64,000 nt of DNA from Gnetum montanum (lineage: Eukaryota > Streptophyta > Gnetopsida > Gnetales > Gnetaceae), in contig MNCI01002337.1 of NCBI GenBank assembly GCA_015680685.1, positions 394,196 to 458,195 of the forward strand, in the 5' to 3' direction. Both the position numbers and the translations under genes were made by a program. Every line of letters starts with the position of its first letter. Position 1 is the stretch's first letter. Under the pieces are notes generated by a model. It searched no databases. It worked only from the letters and a program-made list of their open reading frames with translations, and was not told the origin of the DNA. Below are positions 32,956 to 45,395 of the stretch, piece by piece.

Positions 32956-34857
32956 TTACAGATGTGAGATGACTAGGCAACATCCCTTAGGATGGTCACA
33001 CTGACATATCTCACATCCACCATCATTGTCTGTATCAGAATCCACAAACTTTTTGGTGATGGTCATTTTACCCTTACCTTTGTTACGTGCATGGTCCAAA
33101 TCCCTCTTTTTCTTTTTATCATAGTCACTACTTCGCTCCTTAGACTCCTCTACGATTTTGAGAACGGTTTCAAATCTACTATCCAAGGAGTCCCACATTT
33201 GATCTACCTTTGTTGACATTTTCATTGTTAATTTTTGAAGTGGCAAGGTTTTCCTATTCACCAACTCTTCAAGTGGGGGCTCATCCTCCTCCTCATAGAA
33301 TCTCATTCCCCTTTTTCGGAGGGAAGGATCATGGTTGTACTCTTCCACACTTTCTCTCTTGCATAGCTCTCCTTCTTCCTTAGCTACTTGCTCTAATAAT
33401 CTATGGATCTGATGGGACCTAAACTCAAATAATCTCCCTTGGGCATACGTTCTAAGGGTTCTCCTAGTTTTATGCCTAAGTCCATCTACAAGATGGTGGA
33501 GTTGATCCTGCTGCAAGTAACCATGGCCTGGGCAATGATGTAACAATGCATAGTATTGGCCCATGGTAGCATCCAAGGGTTCATGAATTCCCTGCTTCCA
33601 TCCTTGGATTTGCTTTCGTAGGTTGGACACTCAGGAGTATGTTTAATACTTATCATTAAACAGTTCTAGCATCATACTCCACCTTCGAATGGATTCTAAT
33701 TCTAAGGACCGGTACCAACTTTCTGCTTCTTTTATAAGTGTCCTTGGAAAAAAATTTAATCTTTGCCACTTGTTCTCTATGTTCTGCAAGGCACAAGAAT
33801 TGTGAAATGCTTGTAAATGGTTCTAAGGATTAGCGTTGTATCCCCCCTCAAATTGTGGGATATTATTCATGTTCAATCTCTTGATCCTACTATCTTTCTG
33901 GTGCCTTGTAGGAATTCTAACGGCCTCTGTGATGTCTACTAACATGCTTCAGGTTGCAAGTAGGGGTTCTTCATGGTCATTTCTCTCATAGTTTCTATGA
34001 TGTCTACGCAGTTTCCTACTTTCCCTTCTTCCATGCCTTGATTCTCTAGAGTGCCCTCATCCTCGCTCTCGACTCTCTCATCGAGGTCTCTCATTTTGCT
34101 TACCCTTATCCTCATGGTTAGGTTCCTTATGATTGTGTCCTGATGTTGAAGGAGAGGTTGAATGCGATGATGAAGGTGAAGAAGAAGGAGAACCATTGTC
34201 ATGACGATGTTTCCTACCTTCTCTTCAGTGGTCCCAACTCCGATCGTGATGACAATTAGAATGCTCACCCTTATCATGTGTCTATGTTCCCTTGTTGAAC
34301 ACTTGGTGTTTGTGGGGATCAAAACCAGGGTTGTGAATCATGAAGCAAAGGTTTTAATACACCACCTCCTCACCATCGTTAGGAGGGGGAACATCGTTTC
34401 ATGGAGAACCTATTGAAATAGGTTCACCACCCTCAATTTTGCTTATGACAAGAGAAGCATTATGGGGTCCGTTGCCCTTCAACAATGTGTGGTAACTCTC
34501 CTGTTGCAAATCCCATTGATGTTGTGCTTTTGTGGGATGGTATTCCCTTGTGTGGTAATCACATGCAATGTACTCTGCGTATAATTGTGACATGCCTATT
34601 CATGCAAGGGCACGAAGGAGCATGTTGGGGGCTGCTCTGTCTAGAGGTAACACTATGTTACCCTCCAAGTCTTTCCAACGCAATTTTTTGTCTTGATGGA
34701 AGATAAATGTAAACTTGGGTATATTTTCATCATGATGAATATATACCACATTGAATTGTTGAGGAACTGGCAATTCTTGGTTATGTGTGTTGTGCCACTG
34801 ACTGTCTCTAGTGTTGTTCCTAGGTGGTGAAGTGCTTTTGTTCAAAGAAGAAGACAT
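32956..34857 (-). pseudogene. gag: Element C gag (one frame, several stops)
   Basis: It starts at an ATG at 34857 ('MSSSLNKSTSPPRN'). The same frame can be followed for about 633 codons to 32956, with stops but no net frameshift. In order it shows the N-terminal block 'IPKFTFIFHQDKKLRWKDLE' followed by 'NIVLPLDR', a poly-Ser and charged region, the central block ending 'LFNDKY', and the 224-codon open stretch from 33630. That stretch includes 'EPLDATMGQYYALLHHCPGH' and 'DGLRHKTRRTL'. Coiled-coil-like acidic sequence then leads to the zinc knuckle 'CEICQCDHPKGCC'. The knuckle is one residue shorter than the usual CX2CX4HX4C. Confidence 0.85.
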
Positions 34858-34987
34858 TTTAGTCTTGTTTCGATGTGCTTTTTACCATTATGTTATTTTA
34901 CCTTCTAATCAACCCTAAGGGTTTGTTTAAGCTTCCCAACAATGTGAATGATATCTTATGTTCTAAGCAGCACACAAACAACTAAGT

Positions 34988-35004
34988 CCCTGGCAACGGC
35001 GCCA
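34988..35004 (-). promoter_or_regulatory. Primer binding site of element C (tRNA-Asp)
   Basis: TGGCGCCGTTGCCAGGG on the minus strand complements the plant tRNA-Asp 3' end GGCAACGGCGCCA over 13 bases. One base separates it from the LTR. It is the best preserved PBS in the window. Confidence 0.88.
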
Positions 35005-35005
35005 A

Positions 35006-35801
35006 TGATGAGTGGTGAGGTACCCCTACACTCAACCATACGAATACAAGCATCTCACATGCAATCCGATTGAACTCCAAGGACTAAGTGCTTACGCACC
35101 CTAATGGAACACTTAAGATTAATCAATCATTGTCCTCCCAAACTTACTTGTATTGTCACAATTGTATGGTTAAGTAAGTTTGAGGTATGTGATTTTTATG
35201 TCTTTTATCTTTTTAACGCCTATGCTAAGAGGTGAAAGGTGAAGAGATTAAATGACTAACTTTCATTAACTATTCGCTAACTAAGTTCTAAGTATCCTAG
35301 CATGGGTATCCGTTCCCACTTACCGTACACACCTTGAACTAGTGTAACACTACTAGGATTACCAAACGCTACTCGTTACTAGGTTACCAAGCATTACACA
35401 CGTGCTCGAAGTGGTCGTAATAAATGCACTTAACTAGGAGAGTAAGGGTTGAGAGAGATTAATTATCTAGGAAAGCATTTAAACATTTAACATTAATTAA
35501 TTCCTATTTAGCTTAATCCACATGTTACAAGGTTTATTAGAAAGTTCATCTTTGTTGCCGTACACAAATGTGTGCTCAGGTACAATTTGCTCGAATAAAG
35601 ATCCATTCACTTTGAGACTCCTACTGCAGGCACATGGAAATTATTCTATCTCTGGAATGGTAAAACTGCCAGAGTTTAGCTAAGGGTCTAGATCTAGATG
35701 GAGAAACAAGGGAAAGCCACCTCTTATTTATAGAACTAGTGACGGGCTGCGATATCGCATACGCGATATCGTAGGGGCCGACGTGATATCGCAGCTCATT
35801 A
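35006..35801 (-). repeat. Element C 5' LTR (796 bp)
   Basis: On the minus strand it starts TAATGAGC (from TGATGAGC) at 35801 and ends CTCATCA at 35006. The U3 has GATATCGCGTATGCGATATCG and a second GATATC block within 70 bp. The TATA box, ctataaataagag, follows (complement of 35721-35733). Confidence 0.92.
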
Positions 35802-36610
35802 ATAGGTGTAACTTCATAAAAAAACTACCATGAGTAGAAACCCTTAGAAAAATAAAACCACCACATGCACCAAGGATTTGGAATAAAACATTTATTAACC
35901 ACCTGTTGAGTATTAGCCTTATCTTGAGGGATAGTTAAGCATCTTAGATTTATCCTATGAGGGGGTGTTGGAACTCAAAATAATTGAAACATAGGTGTAC
36001 CCTAAGATTTATAAAAGCTTCTAACTCAGTGCTACATAGTATAAATGAACCTATAACCTAGAGGTTAGTAGGCCAAAACCCATACTACTAGCCTAACACC
36101 TCATTGTTGGCTTTATCCTATGAGACTTGTATATGAAGAGTCTTACCTTTAGCCTATCCAACTTGTATATCAAAAATCTTGGCATAAGCCTAGAGGACTT
36201 GTATGCATGTTGACATGTCTTGGTATAAGCTTGAAGGACTTGTATATGTATGTTTGGTGTACAAATTAAAAACATCATTATAATTTTATATGTAACATAC
36301 GTGTTAATAATGTAAAAATAGCAGAATATATGAAATTGAGAAGTTAAATCTTTCTTTAATTTAAGATTAGAAAAAATATTGATACTATATAAAAAAATTT
36401 TGGACATGAAAATTTGATGAAATATGATTTGTCTTGGAAAATTTGTATATGTTGGAAAAATTTGATAGGAAAGACTACAAGCTAGATTACAAGTTAGTAA
36501 CTACATCCTATGAAAATGAAATAAAAATTTTAGTTGAATAATTCCCAAAGAAAAAATAAAGTTTATGGTGAAAATTCCATGAGTTTAGTATAAAAATTCC
36601 ATATTCTAGT
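35802..36610 (+). other. Unassigned; possible Ty1/copia PPT-LTR start and a short repeat
   Basis: 'gagggggtgttggaactcaaa' near 35958-35978 resembles a Ty1/copia polypurine tract followed by an LTR start (TGTTGGA). It lies upstream of the copia RNase H, which is the wrong order for a single element. A diverged repeat of about 40 bp ('ataagcctagaggacttgtatgcatg') covers 36105-36260. No gene is seen. Confidence 0.35.
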
Positions 36611-37190
36611 AGTATCAGTAATTTAATGTATGTGATGGTCAATACTAGACTTGATATTACATACATTGTTGAAAAACTTAGTTGGTATATGTCTAATCCA
36701 AGGAAATCATACTAGATTGCTGTGAATTAAGTTTCCTAGTATCTTCATGGTATTGTGAACTTTGGTATTTCTTATCAAAGTGATTCATCCATTCTACATA
36801 GCTATGTGAATGCTAATTGGAATGGGGATTTAGACAATAGAAAATCTACTTGTGGATATTTATTTAATATCTTTGGTGGTGCTATCTCATGGAAAAGTCA
36901 ATTGTAGTCTTGTGTAGCTCAGCCTACTACTAAAGTAGAATATGAAGTTGTAAACCTACCTAGTTGGGAAGCAACATAGCTTTAGAGGTTGGAGGTTGAA
37001 CTTAGAATTCATAAAAAGACTATGAAAATTGACTATGATAACCAAAGTGTAATTTACATATCCAAGAATCCCACTTTCTACAATAGGAAAAAGCATATCG
37101 AAGTATAGTATCACTATATTTGAAAGCACATAGATGAACAAAGGATTCTTATAGAAAAAGTTAAGATATAAGAGAATCCTATTGACATTA
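36611..37190 (+). pseudogene. Ty1/copia RNase H fossil
   Basis: One frame runs the whole length without indels but with about nine stops. It reads 'SISNLMYVMVNTRLDITYIV', then 'YVNANWNGDLDNRKSTCGYL', 'GGAISWKSQL*SCVAQPTTK', 'DNQSVIYISKNPTFYNRKKH' and 'IEVQYHYI', the standard copia RNase H order. The stops sit at Gln, Trp and Arg codons (for example the usual ALWLQ/KRL reads AT*L*RL). It is the only copia coding remnant in the window; RT and integrase are absent. Confidence 0.88.
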
Positions 37191-39743
37191 TTATTATTAT
37201 TATTATTTGCAAATGATTTTCCTTTCTTTGATGCTTTGCAATTTTTTTTAAGATAATCAATCTTTTCAAAATACCAACATCTTGGCCTTGTGAAATTTTT
37301 CTAGGATCTAGGAAGTTTAAACTATGGTCTTTTATTCAACTTTAAGCCATAATTTTTAGCAAGAGGTTGTTAATCCAACTTTTTTGGTAACTGGTTGCTA
37401 TATCAAAACTTATGCCTAACAACCAATCAAATTGGAAGGCCCTCAATGGGAAATTAGAAAGTCATGGAATGCTCTTCAATTTTTTTTGATTGTGTAATGT
37501 TTCTAAAATCTATAAAATATGTTATATATCAAAATGCAATCCCTCCTTATCAAGAGGAGGATTTTGTACATTTTTACATAGTGTCTTGTTTTTTATGGAG
37601 ATTTTATACATAGTATCTTGGGATTGATGGAACTACAAGAGTTTCATAGGGATGATGATATTAAAAGGGTTTTCTTATACATTAATTTTGGTTCAAAATT
37701 AGAAAGATCTATGATGGAAAAGTAATGATGTAATTTTGACTTTTAGAAGGGAGTGTCACTACCTTTTAAAAGCCCCAACTTAAGCTATTCAAATTGTGAT
37801 GTGATATGTGTGGCAATCGCTTGAAGTATTATGTAAGTGTAAAAGACTACTAGGCACAACCTCGCATAGTCATAATTTTATAGTTTCATAGTTGCAATTT
37901 CATTTCTTAAGTTTGCATTTATAAACCAACATTAGGGAAAATGATTTTATTATATCTCCTATAGTGTCTAGTGTCTTCCAATGGTTTCTTGCATGTAGAG
38001 GTGGACTTCATCCCTACTGTTGTGCACAAGTATCCTCAACAAACTTTAACTATACATATTTTCAATGAAACTTATGTGTTATTATTAGTTGTATTTTCCT
38101 CAATACTATGAAACCTCAACTTTCAAGTTTCATATTGCTAGCTAATAGAATAAAATGGTATATATTATGTTATATTGTAAGCGTCATCTTGTCTATTTAT
38201 TGTAGTTTTGAAGTGGTTTTTGGATGTCTTCTTCTTCAAGCAAGTAACATTCTATGTGTTTGTCATTTTGTTGTTTGTTCACAATGGATTTGGTCTTATG
38301 TTAGAATTGTAAAAATGTGAGATAAATGCAACATGACCTATAAATTTGTAGAGATAAAATATTAGAATAGACTTCAAAGTAACAATTTTATACACATGCA
38401 CTAGATATAATGTCCAGTATCTTAAAGCAAGTTTAGTTTTCCTTTAAATATTATTATTAATAAAAATTTATAATGAAAATATCTAGAATAATTTTTTATA
38501 ATGATTATGGATAGTGAGACAACTGTGATAGTTATGATCATGTGTCAACAAGCTATTCACATGTTTGTCATAGTGCAGAAAACTCAAAATGTATTTTTCA
38601 CATCAAACCCCCATGTGGGATCATGTGATTTGCATGAAATCACTTGTCCAACACTCAAAATTGATTTTTGATAGTACAATGTACTATGAATTTCATGCAG
38701 TTCACATGAGCATCAAACAAATTCTACTGCTTATACTATGCTATGACATGCAGCTCATACCATTGTATTTAGCATCATGTAAGGACATGCAACTCACATG
38801 TCATGTGTATCATTGCTAAACAAGAATCTTCTTTCCCTCTTTCTTAGTACGATGCCCTACACACTACCAATGTCAACATGAATGTGAGGATGTGATTCGC
38901 ATCATTTGTGTTGCAATTATGATGATGGGTCCAAATTCCAAGAGAAGAGAGAACCTATCACTTATGTAATCAAAGAGCAATTTAAGATGAGCATTACATA
39001 TTTCTAGAATATTCTATTCTTGTGCAAAGTTACCAAAAATGACAAACTATAATTAATAATTTAGTTGAGCTTTTTGATATAGCACCAAGGAAAGTTGGTA
39101 ACTTTATTGATGAAGCATTTGCTACACATAATATGTATATTTATTCTATCCAATGGACCCTAAGGATCTCCAAATGTAATAAAAAGCATTTCAATTTTAG
39201 TTTCATACCAGAGTAGGAGGTGTAGATTGCACCACATCATGTAGGGACATGCAACTTGGAAATCTTATGTATAAATATAAAACTATAAAATGCCTATTTC
39301 TCAGTATAATGAAGTGTGGACTGCGCCATCACATTTAGCGTCATGCAGTGACATGTGACTCATAGAAAATTCTTAGTTAAAATATCTTTTTCAAAAGTAT
39401 TAGAACTTCCCATAAAATGAGAGGCTATTATAAATTTGAAAATGACCTCACAACAACACCATTGAAAAGCAATTAAGTCAAGGGTTCTTAAACATAAAAA
39501 GTTACAATTATTCTCATTAGGCCGTAAAAATCCTACATTCTCGTATGCCCATCCCTCCATTGCATGACCATCCCATGATCGTATGGATACCCATCCTCCT
39601 ATTTCCATCTACCATGCCACCATTCCATGCCCATGACTCCGCTGCCAACAACGTCCAAATAAAAATTAGACTTTGATCCCATTTCTGAGCAAAGAAACAC
39701 AAGGTAACTTTTGCGCGTCACGAAAACGCGGTGGCAGCTCCTG
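37191..39743 (+). other. Unassigned AT-rich intergenic sequence
   Basis: No gene or retroelement protein is recognised. It starts with an ATT microsatellite (about 37185-37208). A 50-bp fragment resembling the 60-bp satellite ('gacttttagaagggagtgtcactacctttt') is at 37736-37785. Between 38570 and 39360 several diverged copies of 'catcatgtaaggacatgcaactcacatg' recur. Confidence 0.5.
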
Positions 39744-39880
39744 AGCAGTGACGTTTAGAGCAGGCGCGGTGGCCCAATCCAAATTCTCCTCACCACTCAA
39801 CGTTAAGCTTCCGCGTAGGTGTAGGCCTGGGCTCAAATCCTCCTCACATTTGTTGCTGTAAGTTTGCATAAATTTTTTAT
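39744..39880 (+). repeat. Possible tRNA-derived SINE
   Basis: 'gcgcggtggcc' (39764-39774) resembles a pol III box A and 'gggctcaaatcc' (39829-39840) a box B (GGTTCRANTCC). The spacing of about 55 bp and the 'gcttccgcgtaggtgtaggcctggg' context are typical of plant SINEs. A T-rich tail follows near 39870-39885. Target duplications were not identified. Confidence 0.4.
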
Positions 39881-40079
39881 TTCTGTAGCTTTCACTGCTA
39901 TTTTGCGGCACATTTTAGCATTCCAGTAGTATTTCAGCATTCCATTTCATAGTTGCTAGTGTTTCCATTCATCTTTTATTTTTGATAAATATTGTTTAAG
40001 TTTGTGCTCAGGAGCCCTTGAATTTTTGTATCAATATCGACGATTTTTTTTTTATCAAGTGTCTGTGCATCTCGCACCC

Positions 40080-40760
40080 CTGTGCAGCTCATAGGTTGCA
40101 AATCACTGCGACTCGCACGGGGGCATAAAGTGTTATCCGAGAATATGCGTAGGGTTATCGCAGTTTAGGAAGAGAAGAATGGTACAGTGCAATGTCATGC
40201 GTAGTGCAGGACATTACAGTTATAACCTTGAGCAAAATTCAAAACATTGCGATGGGCTACAAGTCACGTGATTATCACAGCTTAGGAACACAGTGCCATG
40301 TCTTGGGTAGCACGGGACTTTGCAGTTATAAGCTTGAACTGAAATTAGATAGTGTGATGGGCTGCAAGTCACAGAGTTATCACAGCCGAGGAAGAGAGTT
40401 GCAGTATACAGTGTGATTGTGATGTCTTGCGCAGGACATTGCAACTATCAACTTGTACAAAATTTAGACGATGTAATTGGCTGCCAGCCTCATGGTCTTT
40501 ACGAGCACTTTGAACAAAAGTTAGACAGTGTGATGGCCTACTTGCCACATGACAGCGCAGTTTGCGTACAATGTAACTTGTACAAAGCAGTTTGTGTACA
40601 ATGTAACTTGTACAAAATTTAGACAATGCAATTGGCTGCCAGCCTCATGGTCTTTACCAGCACTTTGAACAACTTTGAACAACAGTTAGACAGTGTGATG
40701 GCCTACTTGCCACATGACAGCGCAGTTTGTGTACAATGTAGGTTGTGAACCACTGTGTGT
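40080..40760 (+). repeat. Tandem array, unit of about 105-120 bp, with a 150-bp duplication
   Basis: Units start at 'cgcagtttaggaagagaag' (40159), 'cacagcttaggaacacag' (40277) and 'cacagccgaggaagagag' (40381). Each contains 'catgtcttg..tagcaggacattgcagttataa' and 'gatgggctgcaagtcac'. A further duplicated block of about 150 bp covers 40457-40583 and 40611-40745, separated by a 30-bp repeat of 'gtaacttgtacaaagcagtttgtgtacaat'. The region is richer in CpG than its surroundings. Confidence 0.75.
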
Positions 40761-40887
40761 GTCTCGCTAGTGTTTATCAAAAGTATTCTGCAAGGACATG
40801 TGAGATGCGGGTTTTCGCAATTAGCAGAAACTGAATTATGAATGAATGAAATTGGATTGTAAATCATCAAGGAATATGAACAACCAT

Positions 40888-41700
40888 TGATGAGCGTCGA
40901 GGTATCTCTACACTCAACCATACAAATACGAGCGTCCATGCACGATCCAGTCCAATTCCAAGGACTAAGTGCTTATGTGCCTTTGTGAAACAAGAATGGG
41001 TTGATCAGTCTTTGTCTTCCCAAGCTTACTTATATGTCACAATTGTATAGTTAAGTAAACTTGAGGCATATGATTTTTATACTTTTTATGTTTTTATGTC
41101 CTGCTACTAATAATAAGGAAGGAGAGAGATAACTAAGTAACTAATTTAATTTGACTACTTATTAACTAGGCTCTAACTGATCTTAACACCAGTATCTGTT
41201 CTCACTTACTGTACACATCCTAAACCAGTGCAACACTATTGGGATTACCAAACACTAATCATTATTGGGTTACTAAGTGTTACACGCATGTTTGAAGTGA
41301 TCATACTGTGTGTGCTTACTTAGGAGAGTGGTAGGGTGAGAGAGAATCATTAATTAACTAAGGAAAACATTAAGTAACAGTAATTAACATTAATTAATCT
41401 ATTTTAAATGTTGCAAGGTTTATCACAAAGTTTGTCTTTATTGTTGTACACAAGGTGTGCTCAAGTACACAATGCTCAAATAAAGATCCATTCACTTTAT
41501 GACTCCTACTGCGGACACGCAAAAATAATTCTAACTCTGAGAGGGAGAAAAGACAAGAGTTTGGGTAAGGGACTAAGACTAACTATGCAAACCAAGTGTG
41601 TCTGCCTCTTATTTATAGGCAATGAGGTAGGCTGTGATATCGCTTACATGATATCGAATGGAAGGCTATGATATCATGTACATAATATTGTGGCTCATCA
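40888..41700 (-). repeat. Element D 3' LTR (813 bp)
   Basis: On the minus strand it starts TGATGAGCC and ends CTCATCA (40888). U3 palindromes read 'gatatcatagccttccattcg' and similar. The TATA box is the complement of 'cttatttatag' near 41607-41618. The purine tract is 'agttatggagata' (complement of 41701-41713). Confidence 0.92.
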
Positions 41701-43439
41701 TATCTCCATAACTGAATGAAAACTTGACCTCGAGTTTTTTACAAAATATTGGGAAGGTATGGAATTATTGACTAAATGAGAACTGACAGGGACAGGGAAT
41801 AACAGACTCAAAGTGCCCGGTGAACAGATTGACAAACATATTACAACATTGATGTTCATGCCCTTTGTGGTGAACATTGTACATGGATGACATCTAGACC
41901 TTCACTTGACAACTTGAAGAGAAAGAGGGAGAAAAGAAAATGAGGCATGTTGCTACCAATGCCTAGATTGCGCCCTCCATTGTTTATCCATAACCACGTG
42001 ACCAAACTTGTTACCGGCATAAACATTCTAGCTCCATTCCATCCCGAGTGCTTCCTCCTATTCCAGTCCATAGTTCATGTAATTGTCATTTGCACACACA
42101 ACACCATCACGAATGAGTAAGGATAAGTAAGCCACACTGCAATTGATACCTTGCCTCGATATAAAGTGCATTGGTTGGGTTTTGGTTATGGTAGAAACTG
42201 GGTTAGAGGTTTATTACTGATAACTACCCAAGGTGTAGGGGTTAGGTAAGTAGTAGAATGGAGAAATTGAAAAATTTATGCCAGGGCCCCCACGACTAAG
42301 ATCAAACCTCCAGTAGCAATAAGATGGAAAAATATAAGGAACAAGAAAGATGGAAAAAATAACAATGGCAACGCCAATAAAGTGGATGTCAAAGATGGGG
42401 ATGAAATGAGAAATGGTTGATTGCAAATAATGTTTAAGGAAAAGAACTTAACAATTGCACCAAAAAAGAATGCCAATGGATCCTCCCCAAATTAGGCTCA
42501 TGCCCTTTATGCTCTGACAAACCCACAAATCAAAGAGTCTGTAGGCTCAAGAAAAAACAATGCATCAAGCAAGAGTTAAAAACTTACCCATAAGAGTTTA
42601 CCAAGAAAAAACAATGCATCAACCAAGATATGGACTAATCATAAAATCGGCAATGAGGTGGAAATGGAAAGAAATGTGGAGAACAAAAATGGAATGGAAT
42701 CCCAAGAGCAAAGTTGTGTAAAGTCCCTTGTGTATGTCATGGTTAATGTGACTGAGTAGAACTCATTCCAAATCTGGACTCAAACCAACCACACTCAGTG
42801 ACTTTGCATCAATACACTTGGCCAATCCATCCTTTTGAAGCAATAAGAATGCCTTCACAAAGAGTCACCACCATCCTAAGGAGAGCAAGATGGAGAAGTA
42901 GGAAGTGAGAAAGGGCCTTAGTTAGAGGGAACCTTCAAGCATGGGTAACATGTCTTTCCAGTGCCATAACCAGTGCTTGTAGACCATATTTCTTTATTAT
43001 GTCTAAGGAGTGTGCCTTGAATTCTCACTCTCTCTTTTTTTGTGTGAGAACCACACCATGCAAAGACTTATTTTTATTCACTCAGTTTCCTGATATTTGA
43101 TCGATGGCAGAATGGCGAAACACCCAAGAAAAAGCATCCAAGCACCCAAGAGAATGGTCAACACAAATGCATCGAATCCCCTTGAAGTCACAACCTTTTC
43201 AACCATTGAGTTCTTCCTTTAGTTTGAAAAATACCAAGCCACCAATTTATTAAGAAGTTGATTATAAAAAAGAGACTATATAGTTCCAAGCCAAGGGCAA
43301 CCACAGAGTTGAATGGATGAATGGATGACATGGACTCATTGCATGTTTTATCAAAAGAACCATATCATAATATCAGCATCATAATTCAAAGGTAAAAACC
43401 AAATATTAGCAATCAACATTACTATGATACAATCCACCA
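41701..43439 (-). other. Element D non-coding 3' segment
   Basis: It is colinear with C, including the conserved plus-strand block 'gggccttagttagagggaac' (42914-42933) and a hairpin unit at 43009-43068. No protein similarity is found. Confidence 0.7.
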
Positions 43440-43622
43440 TCATGAGCACTTATTGTATGACGAATGAACATAAATCAAATAAAGAAATAGTAAAAATATG
43501 AATGATGTTGTAAGAGAAAAAAGAAGTAAAATTGAAAAATGTGTAAAATAAAGGTGTAAAATAAAAAATACAAAAAGGGCTAAGGGCCTAGAATGGTTGG
43601 CATAGGTGGCCATCTCCCCCAT
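43440..43622 (-). CDS. Small hydrophobic-tailed ORF (D copy, 60 codons from ATG)
   Basis: It begins 'MGEMATYANHSRPLALFVFF' from the ATG at 43622 and ends in a Phe/Leu/Ser-rich hydrophobic stretch. Upstream, the open frame continues through 'YFRSPPSNSI'. It shares the start block with A, C and E. Coding is uncertain. Confidence 0.28.
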   Translation of the reverse strand: MGEMATYANHSRPLALFVFFILHLYFTHFSILLLFSLTTSFIFLLFLYLIYVHSSYNKCS

Positions 43623-44860
43623 GATTGAGTTGGAAGGAGGAGATCTGAAATAGCGAGCAAGGTTGTCCACCAATAGAGGTAGTATGAGTACTAGTTAATC
43701 TAAGCTCATGGAAAGATTTGGTTTGTTGGACATTGACCAACAGTTTCTTACCTAGGCTCTCAGGTTTGTATATTATCATGGCCCCTGAAGGAAAAGTTGC
43801 ATGAATGACATAAGGTCCTTCCCATAGCATTTGAAATTTGGTACGTTGTGGCACATGTGTAGGATTCCAATAGAGAACCTTATCTCCCGATTGATATTTA
43901 ACTTTTCTAATTCTTAGGTCATGATGTTGTTTATTGAAGGCCTTGTGCAATTTGTTAGATTTCAAGGCTGACAATCGATTCTCATCTAGTAGGTTAAGGG
44001 TCATCAACCATCATTTTTGTGCTAGATCGAGGTCAAGGTTGAGGTCACATGCCATGGATAGTGTATGGAGCTCAATTTGAATAGGAAGCATTGGTAATTT
44101 ACCATACACTAACTCATAGGGAGAGTGGCCTATAGGGAGTTTCCATGTGGAGTAGTATGCCCAAAGAGCATCGTTCAGTTTGGTGCTCCAGTCTTACCTA
44201 AGCTTGCTAATGGTTCTTATCAATATCTTCGTAATTTCTCTATTGGTGACTTCGTGACTATTCGCTTGGGGGTGATATGATGTAGTCAGTTTGTGCTTAA
44301 CCCCTAAGCATTGCATTAATTTGTGAAAAGTCGTAGATGTGAAGTGTGTACCATTGTCTGAAATAAGTGCATGAGGCACATCAAACCTATTTACGATTTA
44401 TTTTTGAACAAATCGTGCAACTGTAGATGATGTAAAATCCTTAACAGCAGTTGCTTCTATCCATTTTGTAAGATAATCAATAACAACAATAATATAAGCT
44501 TTTCCATTGGACATTAGTGTAATCGGCCCCATAAAATCAATTCCCCAAATGTCAAAGGGTTCTAAAGGTTGGATCCATTGTTGCAGACCCTCCATTCTAG
44601 CAGTCATCCCCCCATCACATTGCAGCACTCACAAGATTAGATGAAATGATGGGTGTCCCAGAAAAATGTAGGCCAATAATATCCTACAAGAAAGATCTTA
44701 ATGGTTGTTCATCTTCTAACATAATGACCCCCACAAGGACCCTCATGAGTGTCTTGGAGAACTTGCAATTGATCTACATCGGGAACACACCATTAGACCA
44801 AGCCATCAGGACATACTTTGTAAAGTTGTCCATTGATTTCCATAAAATACTTGGCTCAGT
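43588..44860 (-). pseudogene. pol: Element D integrase (broken)
   Basis: The zinc-binding region lies near 44700-44860. The core N-terminal half is at 44398-44628 ('FDIWGIDFMGPITLMSNGKA', 'YIIVVIDYLTKW'). The second half is at 44194-44379 ('ISDNGTHF', 'YHPQANSHEVTNREI'); one codon is missing before the catalytic Glu, giving 34 instead of 35 residues. The C-terminal domain is open for 139 codons (43588-44007) with 'GDKVLYWNPTHVPQRTKFQM', 'EGPYVIHA' and 'IYKPES', a GPY-type domain without chromodomain. Confidence 0.88.
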
Positions 44861-44867
44861 GAAGAAA

Positions 44868-45395
44868 TTATTTTTTCTTTTTAGCGTCAAATCCTTGTGG
44901 TGTTTGTTGTGTAAGGAGATAGGTGAGAATACTACTATACCAATTTTTCTCCATGGTTAATTGATTATTCACTACAACTACAAAGAGAAGTTCATCTGGG
45001 AAACAATCAAAAATTGGATACTCATCCTCTTTACTATCCCATCGCAACTGAGATAAATGATCAGAAACTATGTTCTTGGTACCTTTACGATTAATCATCA
45101 TAAGATCTAACTCTTGTAAGATTACAAGCCATCGTATGATGCGAAGGCTCACCATTGGTTTATTCATTAGGAACCTTATTGCACTATGATCCGTGTGTAT
45201 GAATACCTTATAGCCCAGGACATAGTGCCTAAATAATTCTAGTGGAAACACTACAGCCATTAATTCTTTTTCTGTTGTAGTGTAGTTAAGTTGTGCACCA
45301 ATGATACTCCTACTTGCATAGTGAATGTAATAAGGATGTTTTTGATCATTGAACTATGTAAGTACGGCTCCTAAAGCATAGTTGAATGCATCAGT
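44868..45395 (-). pseudogene. pol: Element D RNase H
   Basis: The 130-codon open stretch 44868-45260 has 'FRHYVLGYKVFIHTDHSAIR', with the catalytic TDHS Asp kept, 'FLMNKPMVSLRIIRWLVILQ' and 'GTKNIVSDHLSQLRWDSKED', followed by the linker to integrase. The N-terminal part (45260-45395, 'YTTTEKELMA') is interrupted by a stop. Confidence 0.85.

Larger units (their letters stand above)
28992..35801 (-). mobile_element. Element C: pol-deleted Ty3/gypsy derivative (family 1)
   Basis: It has a 5' LTR, near-perfect PBS, a gag with one frame from 34857 to 32956, proline-rich linker, protease and linker, then a direct jump near 31550 to the end of integrase, the inner purine motif, the 3' segment and a truncated 3' LTR. 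RT, RNase H and integrase are absent. LTRs differ by about 6% over the 240 bp I compared, mostly CpG transitions, so it is probably the youngest copy. The right outer target duplication would be atagg (35802-35806); the left copy is lost in the gap. Confidence 0.9.

Noticed and set aside
32956-33630. 224-codon open frame as a possible host gene
   Set aside because: It is the C-terminal half of element C gag, ending in the zinc knuckle, with matching sequence in B, D and E.
39666-39911. 81-codon minus-strand frame in the CpG-rich block
   Set aside because: It spans the SINE-like boxes, has no protein similarity, and the region looks repetitive.
43588-44007. Possible chromodomain at the integrase C-terminus
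   Set aside because: The sequence after the GPY-type block has no chromodomain aromatic residues and ends at the inner purine motif.
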